In this document: one piece after another, positions 1 to 7,839 of the stretch
How positions within the stretch are numbered: the first letter of the stretch is position 1
Layout of the letters: every line of letters begins with the position of its first letter
DNA from: JAPWJZ01 sp966211335
Lineage (GTDB): Bacteria; Pseudomonadota; Alphaproteobacteria; Micavibrionales; UBA2020
Length of the DNA: 64,000 nucleotides
Direction of reading: 5' to 3'
Assembly: GCA_966211335.1 (NCBI GenBank)
Contig: CBIHNF010000001.1
Span: 682,001-746,000, forward strand
Translations under genes and position numbers: made by a program
Notes under the pieces: generated by a model
The model's input: the letters and a program-made list of their open reading frames with translations, nothing else
Database searches by the model: none
Told to the model about the DNA's origin: nothing

Positions 1-1
1 G

Positions 2-646
2 CTGGTCGATGACGCCTTGGCGGCGGCGGTGGAGCGGCACTGCCTCAACCTCTTCATCCCCTGCATCTCCATCCTCAACCCGGTGCTGCATTTGATGAGC
101 AGCTACTTCGGTATGGAATCGCTCTCCGAACCGGGCTTGCAGCATAAACTCAACGCCGAATATTTCGCGCGCATGGATGCGGTGGATTACGCGCTGCACC
201 ACGACGACGGGCAGAAGGGCGACAAGGAGCTCGCGAAGGCGGATGTCATCCTCGTCGGCGTCTCCCGCACCTCCAAAACCCCGACCTGCATTTATCTCGC
301 CAACCGCGGCGTCAAGGCGGCGAATGTGCCTTATGTGCCGGGCATCCCCTTTCCTGAATATGTGCTGACGCTCACGCGGCCGCTCTTCGTCGCCTTGACG
401 GCATCGCCGGACCGTCTTATTGATATCCGCCGCAACCGTTTGCAGCAGCTCGGCGAAATACGCGATACCGACTACCTTGATGAAGGCCGCGTGCAGGACG
501 AGGTCAAGGAAGCGCGCAGATTTTACAGCCGCAACAACTGGCCGGTGATCGACGTCACGCGCCGCTCGGTCGAGGAAACGGCGGCGGAAATTCTCGGACT
601 GCTCGATGCCCATCGCCTCGACGCGCAGAAAAAGGAAATGCCATGA
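2..646 (+). CDS. DUF299 kinase/pyrophosphorylase (PPDK/PEP synthase regulator), 5'-truncated
   Basis: The reading frame is open to the left edge, so the N-terminus is missing; about 214 of the usual ~270 residues are visible. The family phosphorylates and dephosphorylates a threonine of pyruvate phosphate dikinase or PEP synthase, switching it off and on. The diagnostic P-loop-like segment GVSRTSKTPTCIYLANRG is intact, followed by the conserved GIPFPE and a C-terminal RRSVEETAAEIL helix. It overlaps aroE by 4 bases (ATGA), so the two are translationally coupled. A TTG at 17 is in frame but is not the true start. Which of PPDK or PEP synthase is the target cannot be read from this gene. Confidence 0.9.
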   Translation: MVDDALAAAVERHCLNLFIPCISILNPVLHLMSSYFGMESLSEPGLQHKLNAEYFARMDAVDYALHHDDGQKGDKELAKADVILVGVSRTSKTPTCIYLANRGVKAANVPYVPGIPFPEYVLTLTRPLFVALTASPDRLIDIRRNRLQQLGEIRDTDYLDEGRVQDEVKEARRFYSRNNWPVIDVTRRSVEETAAEILGLLDAHRLDAQKKEMP

Positions 647-1494
647 GCGACAGCACGAATAACGACGACGATTTTAAAATGGCCTGCATCCTCGGCTGGC
701 CGGTGTCGCATTCGCTGTCGCCGAAATTGCACGGCTACTGGCTCGATAAATATAAAATCAGCGGCAGCTACACAACGCTCGCCGTGCCGGCCGGCACGCT
801 GAAGGCCGCGCTCGACATGCTCATCGCGCGCGGCTTTGCCGGCTGCAATATTACGGCGCCGCTCAAAGAAGAAGCGCTGTCCCTCATGCAGCACCATGAC
901 GAAAGCTGCCTGATGTCCGGCGCCGTCAATACCGTCGTCATCCGCGAGGGCAAGCTCTACGGCTTTAACAGCGACGGCTTCGGCTTTGTCGAATCCTTAA
1001 AAGTCCAGCAGCCGCATTGGGATGGATCGAAAGTCGTCATCCTCGGCACCGGCGGTGCCTCGCGCGGCATTATCGCGAGCCTGAAAGCGGCAGGCGCGAA
1101 AAGCTTCACCCTCGTCAACCGCACGCCGGAAAAGGCCGAAAAAATCATCAAGGCCTTTTCGCTCACCGATGCGGAAGTCTACACCTGGGAACGCCGCCAC
1201 GCGGCGCTGGAAGATGCGACCATGGTCGTCAACTGCTCCAACCTCGGCCAGACGGATAACCCGGAACTGCAGCTCGACCTTGGCAAGCTCGCGCCCACGG
1301 CGACGGTCTGCGACATCGTCTACCGCCCGCTGATCACGCCGCTGCTGGCCGAGGCGCAAAAGCGGGGCAACCCGATCGTCGAAGGCCTTGGCATGCTGCT
1401 GCATCAGGGCCGCCTCGGCTTTGGTTACTGGTTCGGCCGCGATCCGGAAGTATCGGTCGAACTGTATAAATACATGGGAGAACTTGCGAAATGA
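643..1494 (+). CDS. aroE: Shikimate dehydrogenase (NADP+)
   Basis: Reduces 3-dehydroshikimate to shikimate in the chorismate pathway. The 283-residue length is normal. The N-terminal shikimate-binding domain has GWPVSHSLSPKLHG and NITAPLK, whose lysine is the catalytic one. The NADP-binding Rossmann fold begins at GTGGASRG and is followed by NRTPEKAEK. The C-terminal GLGMLLHQG segment closes the active site. The ATG start lies in a 4-base overlap with the upstream gene, and the end overlaps coaE, so these form a compact cotranscribed group typical of alphaproteobacteria. Confidence 0.97.
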   Translation: MSDSTNNDDDFKMACILGWPVSHSLSPKLHGYWLDKYKISGSYTTLAVPAGTLKAALDMLIARGFAGCNITAPLKEEALSLMQHHDESCLMSGAVNTVVIREGKLYGFNSDGFGFVESLKVQQPHWDGSKVVILGTGGASRGIIASLKAAGAKSFTLVNRTPEKAEKIIKAFSLTDAEVYTWERRHAALEDATMVVNCSNLGQTDNPELQLDLGKLAPTATVCDIVYRPLITPLLAEAQKRGNPIVEGLGMLLHQGRLGFGYWFGRDPEVSVELYKYMGELAK

Positions 1495-2153
1495 CGACGC
1501 CCGGCATCCTCACCCTTGGCCTCACCGGCTCCATCGGCATGGGCAAATCCACCGCCGCCAAAATGCTCGTCGAGATGGGGCTGCCTGTGCATGACTCAGA
1601 CGCCACCGTGCATGAACTCCTGGGCCCGAGCGGCAAGGGCGTCGCCCCCATCGCCGCGCTGGTGCCCGATGCTGTCGCGCATGACGCCAAAGGCGAGCCC
1701 TACATTGACCGCCGCCTGCTGGGCCCGTTATTTTTTGCCGATCCCGCGCTGAAGGAACAGGTCGAAGGCATCCTTTTCCCGCTCGTCCGCCAGTCGGCCG
1801 ATGAATTTGTGGAAAAGAAAAAGGCAGAAGGCTATCGCGCCGTGGTGCTGGATATTCCGCTGCTGTTCGAAACGAAGGGCGAATCCCGCGTTGATAAAAT
1901 CATCGTCGTGACTGCCCCCGCCGATGTGCAGCGCGAACGCGTGCTCGCCCGCGGGCCGGTGGAGGAGCGCGAAGCCCGCCTCGAACGCCTCGAAAAAATT
2001 CTGCAGGTTCAAACGCCCGACGCCCTGAAACGCCAGAAGGCCGATTTCGTCATCGATACCAGCACCGGGTTTGACGACACCCGCGCCCAGTTGAAACGCG
2101 TGGTCGATAAATTGCTGCCCCCGCCATCCTCCGCCCCGAAGTTCTGCCTGTGA
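1491..2153 (+). CDS. coaE: Dephospho-CoA kinase
   Basis: Phosphorylates the 3'-hydroxyl of dephospho-CoA, the last step of coenzyme A synthesis. The P-loop GLTGSIGMGKST is at residues 9-20, followed by the substrate-contacting DSDATVHELL and the VLDIPLLFE segment expected in the family. At 220 residues it has normal length. It overlaps aroE by 4 bases and the DUF1223 gene by 4 bases, so it sits in the middle of a tightly packed operon. Confidence 0.96.
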   Translation: MTTPGILTLGLTGSIGMGKSTAAKMLVEMGLPVHDSDATVHELLGPSGKGVAPIAALVPDAVAHDAKGEPYIDRRLLGPLFFADPALKEQVEGILFPLVRQSADEFVEKKKAEGYRAVVLDIPLLFETKGESRVDKIIVVTAPADVQRERVLARGPVEEREARLERLEKILQVQTPDALKRQKADFVIDTSTGFDDTRAQLKRVVDKLLPPPSSAPKFCL

Positions 2154-2932
2154 AAAACCTTATCGCCCTTGTCGCGCTTGCCTGTTTCTTGCTGCCCGCC
2201 GCGGCGCAGGCCGAAACCGCAAAGCCAAAAGCGGAAATCTCCGTCTCCGCCGCGCTGCTGAAAGACCCCAACGCCACGGTGGTCGAGCTGTTCACCTCCC
2301 AAGGCTGCTCCTCCTGCCCGCCGGCGCAGGCGTTTTTGCAGGACCTCTCCCACCGGCCGGATGTGATCACGCTGGAATGGCACGTCGACTACTGGGACCA
2401 GAACAAGACCTGGACCGGCGGCAGCTGGAAAGATGTCTTCTCAGACAATGCCTGGACGCAGCGGCAGGTCGCCTACAACAAGCTGCTCGGCACCTCGTCC
2501 CGCGCCTATACGCCGGAAATGATTATTGACGGCAAATTTCAGGAAGTCGGCTCCAACCGCGCCAATGTGAACGCGATTATTCAGGAAGCGCAGGCGCTGC
2601 GCCGACAGAAATTCAAAGTCGTGCCGGGCGTGACGATGGACGGGCATGTGAAGGCCGTCCTCTCCGGCCCCGGCCTGTCGAAGGACATGAACGTCATCCT
2701 GCTGCGCCTGCAGAAGGAAGCCGCGACGGAAGTGAAGGGCGGGGAAAATAAAGGCCAAACGCTGAACAGCCACAATATCGTCAAGGGTCTCCTCGTCATC
2801 GGCACCTATGGCGGCGGCACCGCCGATTACACCTTTGACATGCCGCATTATAAAACCAATGAAAGCTGCGCCGTGCTGCTGCAGGACCCGGAAACGCTGC
2901 ACATTCTGGCGGGCGGCATGTGCACGCTTTGA
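2150..2932 (+). CDS. DUF1223 family thioredoxin-fold secreted protein
   Basis: A 260-residue exported protein of unknown function. A GTG start overlapping coaE is followed by a clean signal peptide ending near AAAQAE. The hallmark is VVELFTSQGCSSCPPA, a thioredoxin-like CxxC motif, followed by LEWHVDYWD, which is typical of DUF1223. The two vicinal cysteines suggest a periplasmic thiol function, but no substrate is known to me. It is the last gene of the aroE-coaE group, and dnaQ follows after 30 bases with its own promoter-like sequence. Confidence 0.88.
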   Translation: MKNLIALVALACFLLPAAAQAETAKPKAEISVSAALLKDPNATVVELFTSQGCSSCPPAQAFLQDLSHRPDVITLEWHVDYWDQNKTWTGGSWKDVFSDNAWTQRQVAYNKLLGTSSRAYTPEMIIDGKFQEVGSNRANVNAIIQEAQALRRQKFKVVPGVTMDGHVKAVLSGPGLSKDMNVILLRLQKEAATEVKGGENKGQTLNSHNIVKGLLVIGTYGGGTADYTFDMPHYKTNESCAVLLQDPETLHILAGGMCTL

Positions 2933-2956
2933 AAACCAACATAGAATTGCTAGATT
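2929..2956 (+). promoter_or_regulatory. Candidate promoter of dnaQ, probably giving a leaderless mRNA
   Basis: TTGAAA at 2929-2934 and TAGATT at 2951-2956 are separated by 16 bases. A start about 6-7 bases downstream would fall on the dnaQ ATG at 2963. No Shine-Dalgarno sequence precedes that ATG. Seen by eye only. Confidence 0.4.
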
Positions 2957-2962
2957 AGAATC

Positions 2963-3679
2963 ATGTTTGAAATCGTCCTCGATACAGAAACCACGGGCTT
3001 CGACCCGAAAGACGGCCATCGCATTGTCGAGATCGGCTGCATCGAGCTTGAAAATCACCTGCCCACCGGTAGAGTTTTCCACACCTACCTGAACCCGCAG
3101 CGCGACGTGCCGGCGGAAGCCGCCCGTATCCACGGCCTGACAACCGAATTTTTAAAAGACCACCCGCTGTTCACGGAAAAAGTCGGCGACTTCCTTGATT
3201 TCATCGGCGATACCACGCTTGTCATCCACAACGCAGAATTCGACATGCTGTTTTTGAACCACGAATTGAAATCCGCCGGTTTCAAAACCCTGCCCATGCA
3301 CCGCGTGATTGATACGCTGCCGCTGGCGCGCTCGATTTACCCGGGCCAGCCCGCCTCATTGGATGCCTTGTGCCGTAGATTCAAGATTGATTTGGAAGCA
3401 CGCAAATACCACGGCGCGCTTCTCGACTCCCAATTGCTCGCGGAAGTGTATCTGGAACTCAAAGGCGGCCGCCAGCACGGCCTCGGCCTGCTGTCCGAAG
3501 CGGCCGTCGCCGGCTCCGCCCAGCTCAACGCCAAAATCCGCCGCCAGAACCGCGCCCACCGCCACTTCCCCGCCAACGAGACCGAAATCGCCGCCCACAC
3601 CGCCTTCGTCGAGAAAATAAAGGCGAATGTCTGGGGCATCAAGCCGCCGGAAAAGCCGGAAGAGAAAAAAGCTTCGTAA
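2963..3679 (+). CDS. dnaQ: DNA polymerase III epsilon subunit (3'-5' exonuclease)
   Basis: Proofreading subunit of the replicative polymerase. The three exonuclease motifs are present: Exo I at LDTETTGFDP (residues 6-15), Exo II at HNAEFDMLFLN near residue 91, and Exo III at the HGALLDSQLLAEVYLEL segment near residue 152. The 238-residue length fits. The C-terminal tail is basic and variable, as expected for the part that contacts DnaE. Its position after coaE is common in alphaproteobacteria. The gene appears to start directly at the transcript end (see the promoter entry). Confidence 0.96.
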   Translation: MFEIVLDTETTGFDPKDGHRIVEIGCIELENHLPTGRVFHTYLNPQRDVPAEAARIHGLTTEFLKDHPLFTEKVGDFLDFIGDTTLVIHNAEFDMLFLNHELKSAGFKTLPMHRVIDTLPLARSIYPGQPASLDALCRRFKIDLEARKYHGALLDSQLLAEVYLELKGGRQHGLGLLSEAAVAGSAQLNAKIRRQNRAHRHFPANETEIAAHTAFVEKIKANVWGIKPPEKPEEKKAS

Positions 3680-3700
3680 AATAAGTTATCTCAAAATTAA

Positions 3701-3985
3701 ATGCCAAAAACACAAACCACTCTTCTTTTTCCAACCTATTCTTTCGTCGGGATTAGCTGCGCTTTTTGGGGTTTTTTTGTAACCGGATTTGTATCGGTGT
3801 CAGAGGAAAATACGGCTCTGCACTTAGCGTTTACATGGGTGCCGATAGCTTTTTTGTTGTTTTCTCTTTTTGTACCTGTCTGGTATCGGCATAAAGGAAA
3901 ATTTATACAGGGTTTCTATGCTGCTCTTGGCTCAGCGGTCATTTCAATTCTGCTGGCCGCTTACTTGATGCAAGGCTGTTGTTAA
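3701..3985 (+). CDS. Small integral membrane protein, unknown
   Basis: A 94-residue protein, almost entirely hydrophobic, with about three predicted membrane segments (roughly residues 10-30, 40-60 and 70-90) and a C-terminal Cys-Cys. I do not recognise the family. The ATG follows dnaQ by 21 bases, without a strong ribosome-binding site. It is the first gene of an AT-richer stretch reaching to about 5750, and its codon use is visibly unlike that of the GC-rich neighbours, which suggests acquisition. Confidence 0.5.
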   Translation: MPKTQTTLLFPTYSFVGISCAFWGFFVTGFVSVSEENTALHLAFTWVPIAFLLFSLFVPVWYRHKGKFIQGFYAALGSAVISILLAAYLMQGCC

Positions 3986-4036
3986 AATATTCAAAATGAC
4001 CTGAATTTCTTTAAGATACATTGTCACAAAGAACTT

Positions 4037-4774
4037 TTGAGAACTGCGCCGCAAATGCCCCTTCGACAAACAATAAATCTAAAAGCTGTGGCAATAGGCT
4101 TTCTGACTGCAGCAGGAGTCACCATCTCCGGCATTCTCCTATTCTTGGCAGCAGCAAAACTAATTTCCGCCCCAATCGCGCTTTGGAGTGAATTCTCCGG
4201 AATGGTTTTCGTCGCTACTATATGCGCGGGTGTGGGTGGATATGTTACCGGCCGACTAGCCCGAAGCGCAGAATTGGTAAATGGACTCGCCCTAGGCGTC
4301 CTTTGCCTCTGCGTCAGCTTATATAACCTCTATGACACATATGTGCACCCGATGACGATTAGTGACGGAGTGCGTCTTATAAATGTAAACAGTTTGGAGG
4401 TCGGCATATTTTCGCTCGTTTCAGTCGTGCCCATCGTATTGTTGGGCGCATACTGTGCGAGGAGAAAGAGCTTTCGTTCGGCGACGAATACAGAGGCCGC
4501 GGTCTTCGACGGGAATGCATTTGTCATTGCATTGTTATTTAGCCCAATTGTCTTGTTGCTCAGCACAGGCGAATGTACCTGCATAGGGTTCCCGATGCCT
4601 TGGCAAATCTCTTTGGACAACGCTTTATCCATTTCGGCTGTTGGCGTGCTTGGTCTGTACTGGCTCGCATTACTCGTTCCAAGATTTGAAAAATTCAAGA
4701 AATATAAATTACTCTATATTGCTACAGCATTGGCAACTGCTCACATCCTCTACGACACTTGGATATTTTCGTAA
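4037..4774 (+). CDS. Polytopic membrane protein, unknown
   Basis: A 245-residue protein with around six or seven hydrophobic segments, starting with one near residues 14-38, and short polar loops. The frame opens at a TTG (4037); the in-frame ATG at 4055 is an equally good start and leaves all membrane segments intact. No domain is recognised. It belongs to the same AT-rich islet as its two neighbours and is separated from them by about 50 bases on each side. Confidence 0.6.
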   Translation: MRTAPQMPLRQTINLKAVAIGFLTAAGVTISGILLFLAAAKLISAPIALWSEFSGMVFVATICAGVGGYVTGRLARSAELVNGLALGVLCLCVSLYNLYDTYVHPMTISDGVRLINVNSLEVGIFSLVSVVPIVLLGAYCARRKSFRSATNTEAAVFDGNAFVIALLFSPIVLLLSTGECTCIGFPMPWQISLDNALSISAVGVLGLYWLALLVPRFEKFKKYKLLYIATALATAHILYDTWIFS

Positions 4775-4818
4775 TGGAAGTTACTTATCAAATTTCTTGA
4801 ATTGTCCACTGGAGTAAA

Positions 4819-5748
4819 ATGGCCGCCATAAGTCACATAAACTGGATAGGTTTTCTGGCGCTTCTTGGTTTCCTGCCCTGCTGTATAGGGGCGCTCCATT
4901 TTGCCGCAAGGAATGTCTCCAACACGCTATCAGGTTCGTTTTTGCGGAGGATGATGCTTCAAACGCAAGCCATAAGCTTTATGCTGGCTGCTATACTGTT
5001 TGCAGCCGTCGGAGAAAATTGGGGTGGTTGGGATATAGACTTTCTCTTCAAGAGCGTATCGTCGTCGCCGCTAAAGGAATGTCGCGCAACGGATAAAAAC
5101 TGCAATCCATACGATGCGCCGGAGAATCGCGCAGTCTTGAACAATAAGAACCCGCCGCCCAAATCTATTAGCGCTAGATCTCAAGTAAAATTTTTTAACC
5201 CGTACGGTAATTGGCGTGAAATAGCTGCGCCAGTTGACGCTATAACGCAGAAGATATTTGATGCCGTGGATCGTGGCTTTATCGATGTTGGCGAATTTGA
5301 GAAATTAGATTTTCAAAACGGAAATCCAAATCAAGGCTGGCGTAGCAAGGGATTAAAAGCATACAAAAGTTCTGAACAAGAAAATTATTTTCTGTTCCCG
5401 CGAGATTCGATCGAAGGCAAAAATTTAGAAAAAAGTATTAACGCGCTCGTAGGGCTTCCTGCCACTTCTTTAAAAATTAATTTACATCGTGAGGTGGACG
5501 GCGACACTATTTCCGATAGTCTTGTATTGGTAATATCAGATATCCGTGAAGAGGTTTGTTCCGTCCACGGAGGAATAAAAAGCATGGAAATAAAAATATT
5601 CAATGATAATCACCAGCCAGTGGCAGAGTCGAAGTCATTTACAGGCTGCGTCAGAAACACTGATGGAAGAGTCTATCTTTTTGTACCATTTGCGGGGCGT
5701 ATCTATACGCATGGAAAGTGGTGGTTAAATCGGCCGGGCGTTTTTTAA
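4819..5748 (+). CDS. Membrane-anchored protein with soluble C-terminal region, unknown
   Basis: A 309-residue protein. Two hydrophobic segments (about residues 10-28 and 50-70) precede a polar region of about 230 residues with several cysteines, which probably lies outside the membrane. No family is recognised. It is the last gene of the AT-richer islet and ends 35 bases before a strong bidirectional terminator. Base composition and lysine/asparagine-rich codon use differ from the surrounding chromosome. Confidence 0.6.
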   Translation: MAAISHINWIGFLALLGFLPCCIGALHFAARNVSNTLSGSFLRRMMLQTQAISFMLAAILFAAVGENWGGWDIDFLFKSVSSSPLKECRATDKNCNPYDAPENRAVLNNKNPPPKSISARSQVKFFNPYGNWREIAAPVDAITQKIFDAVDRGFIDVGEFEKLDFQNGNPNQGWRSKGLKAYKSSEQENYFLFPRDSIEGKNLEKSINALVGLPATSLKINLHREVDGDTISDSLVLVISDIREEVCSVHGGIKSMEIKIFNDNHQPVAESKSFTGCVRNTDGRVYLFVPFAGRIYTHGKWWLNRPGVF

Positions 5749-5782
5749 AAACGAACGATTTAGGTATAAATCACCTCTAAAT

Positions 5783-5820
5783 AAAAACAGCCCCGACCAA
5801 TGAAGGTAAGGGCTGTTTTT
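5783..5820. terminator. Bidirectional intrinsic terminator
   Basis: AAAAACAGCCC (5783-5793) and GGGCTGTTTTT (5810-5820) form a perfect 11-bp stem with a 16-base loop. It has A-runs on one side and T-runs on the other. It lies between converging genes, the islet gene ending at 5748 and secB. Confidence 0.85.
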
Positions 5821-5880
5821 ATTTCTCTCATCACCCGCCATCTTCCGGTGGATTTTTTTTAAAATCAAAAACGGCGTCAA

Positions 5881-6393
5881 TTACGCCTGTTTCTTTTGTG
5901 CTTCCTGCTGGCGCTTCAGCTCGTTGATGTAGATGGCTTCGAAGCTGATCGGCGTCAGGTACAGCGGCGGGTAGCCGCCGGCGGAGGTGACGTTCGCCAC
6001 GATCTCGCGCGCGAAGGGGAAGAGCAGTTTCGGCACTTCCACCATGATGACCGGCTGGTGGTTTTCGGTGGGGATGTTTTTCAGCACGACGAGCGCGCCG
6101 TAGGACAGGTCGATGATGAAGCAGACTTTTTCATCAACCTTCTTCTTCGCTTCAATGCGGAAGTTGACGCTGCATTCATAGACATCATCCTTCACCGGCT
6201 GGTGGCGCAGGAAAATCTGCACCGAGGTTTCCGGCTGCGGCCAGCCCGAGACGAGGCTTTCCGGCGCGTTCGGGTTCTCGAAGGAGAAATCCTTGATGTA
6301 CTGGGCAATCACCTGCACGCCGGGCTGGTTGCCGGTTTCGGTGTTGAGGGGGATGGCGGGTTCGCCAGCGGTGTCTTGTTTATCTTTGGCCAT
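5881..6393 (-). CDS. secB: Protein-export chaperone SecB
   Basis: Cytosolic tetrameric chaperone that holds precursors unfolded and hands them to SecA. The 170 residues include the family signatures QYIKDFSFENPNAP, EVPKLLFPFAREIVANVT and GGYPPLYLTPISFEAIY. The N-terminal tail is acidic and the C-terminal tail is Gln/Lys-rich, as in other alphaproteobacterial SecB. It converges on the AT-rich islet across the terminator, with fxsA upstream on the same strand. Confidence 0.97.
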   Translation of the reverse strand: MAKDKQDTAGEPAIPLNTETGNQPGVQVIAQYIKDFSFENPNAPESLVSGWPQPETSVQIFLRHQPVKDDVYECSVNFRIEAKKKVDEKVCFIIDLSYGALVVLKNIPTENHQPVIMVEVPKLLFPFAREIVANVTSAGGYPPLYLTPISFEAIYINELKRQQEAQKKQA

Positions 6394-6497
6394 GCCATTT
6401 ATCCTTTATGTAACTTGCTGCGGAGAGAAATAGCATAGCGCGCGGCTTTGCCGCAAGCCGAAGCGGCTAAATGCCATAATATATTCAGCCTTTATAC

Positions 6498-6974
6498 TCA
6501 GTCTTCGGTCTTGTCGTCGATGCGTTTGTATTCGGCCTCGATGACGGTGTCGGTCGGGGCGGGCGGCGGGCGTTTCGTCGCGTGGCGGAAGTTTTGCGTA
6601 TCGCGGGTAAATCTGCGCAAAAAACTGTCGGGGTTGTTATGGCTGCGCTGGAACATCCAGCTGCGGAAAGGGCTGATGATGAAGGGAATCGCGATGAAAT
6701 CGGAGATAAAACCCGGGAAAATCAGCAAAAGCGCCGCGATCATCAGGCAAAAACTGTCAAAAACCTCCCGAACCGCGAATAATTCATCGTCTTCATCGCG
6801 TTTTGCGCGGGAAAAGGCGCCGGAAGCGCCGGTTTTGAGCAGGGAAAAGCCCAAAATCGTCGAACACATGATCCAGATGAGCGTCATACCGAGGCCGATG
6901 CGGCCGCCGATCACGATAAAGCCGATCAGCTCGGCCAGCGGCAGGTAGGTCAGCGGTGTCAAAAGGAAATACAT
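6498..6974 (-). CDS. fxsA: FxsA family membrane protein
   Basis: A 158-residue inner-membrane protein with four hydrophobic segments in the first ~110 residues and a polar, charged tail. The FxsA pattern is clear: PLAELIGFIVIGGRIG near the N-terminus, a glycine in the second membrane segment, and LLIFPGFISDFIAIPF in the fourth. E. coli FxsA suppresses F exclusion of phage T7; its native role is unclear. It is divergent from the Tim44-like gene and upstream of secB, the usual alphaproteobacterial arrangement. Confidence 0.93.
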   Translation of the reverse strand: MYFLLTPLTYLPLAELIGFIVIGGRIGLGMTLIWIMCSTILGFSLLKTGASGAFSRAKRDEDDELFAVREVFDSFCLMIAALLLIFPGFISDFIAIPFIISPFRSWMFQRSHNNPDSFLRRFTRDTQNFRHATKRPPPAPTDTVIEAEYKRIDDKTED

Positions 6975-7108
6975 TTCAGCCTTTTACAAGGATTTAACGG
7001 TTTTTGCGCTACGCTTCAATGTGGACTATTGCCGCCCATAAACTAGATGAAGAGGGCGAAATAAGATACAATTAACAGACAGGGCTTTAGGGCAGAGGGT
7101 TTATTACA

Positions 7109-7807
7109 GTGCATCTCGATATTCTGATTTTTGCGGCCGTTGCTGCCTTCATTATTTACCGCCTCAATTCCGTGCTCGGCACCCGCAACGGGTCGGAGCG
7201 GCAAAGGCCCAATCCGTTCTCGAGCCCGCGTGATGCGGTGCGGCCCGCACCCGCGCCCGTTTCGGTGCTGCCCGGCGCGCCGCCGCCCGGCATCGGCGTT
7301 GCCATGCTCAACCGCGACCAGCTGGTGGATGCCGAAAGCAACGCCGACGGCCGCATCGATACCGGCCTTGGCGAAATCGCGGCGCGCGATGCCTATTTCG
7401 ACCTCAACAGTTTCCTGCAGGGCGCGCGCTACGCCTTCGAGATGATCGTGACCGCCTATGCGCGCGGCGACCTTGAGGCCTTGAAGCCCCTGCTGACCCC
7501 GAAGCTCTACAATGATTTCGCGGGCGGCGTGAAGGCGCGCAAGGAACAGAACCACACGACCGACCTCACCATCCACCGCGTCAAGCAGGCGCGCATCACC
7601 GAAGCGCATATGGGCGGCACCATCGCCTATATCACCGTCGACTTCGAGGTCGAGGAAACGACGGTCACGCGCGATGCGGCAGGGCAGGTGGTGGACGGCA
7701 ACCCCGATGCCATCTTCACCATCCGCGATATCTGGACCTTTATGCGCGACACGCGCAATTCCGACCCCAACTGGATTCTTATTGAGACGAAGTCGCTCGA
7801 CAAGTAA
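7109..7807 (+). CDS. Tim44/TimA family putative adaptor protein
   Basis: A 232-residue protein with one N-terminal membrane segment (residues 4-20), a Pro/Arg-rich linker, and a C-terminal Tim44-like domain. That domain spans about residues 85-230 and includes FEMIVTAYARGDLEALKPLL and the final DPNWILIETKSLD, both typical of the family. Mitochondrial Tim44 anchors Hsp70 to the import channel; the bacterial homologue is a membrane-associated protein of uncertain role. The start is GTG. mltA follows after 32 bases. Confidence 0.9.
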   Translation: MHLDILIFAAVAAFIIYRLNSVLGTRNGSERQRPNPFSSPRDAVRPAPAPVSVLPGAPPPGIGVAMLNRDQLVDAESNADGRIDTGLGEIAARDAYFDLNSFLQGARYAFEMIVTAYARGDLEALKPLLTPKLYNDFAGGVKARKEQNHTTDLTIHRVKQARITEAHMGGTIAYITVDFEVEETTVTRDAAGQVVDGNPDAIFTIRDIWTFMRDTRNSDPNWILIETKSLDK

Positions 7808-7834
7808 TATCCTTTTATCATTTTAAAAGGATAT
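7807..7834 (+). promoter_or_regulatory. Hairpin covering the mltA ribosome-binding site
   Basis: ATATCCTTTT (7807-7816) and AAAAGGATAT (7825-7834) are perfect 10-bp arms; one further A-T pair is possible inside. The 3' arm contains AAAAGGA, the Shine-Dalgarno sequence for the TTG start at 7840. Folding would block initiation. No T-run follows, so it is not an ordinary terminator. Confidence 0.6.
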
Positions 7835-7839
7835 CGCCG

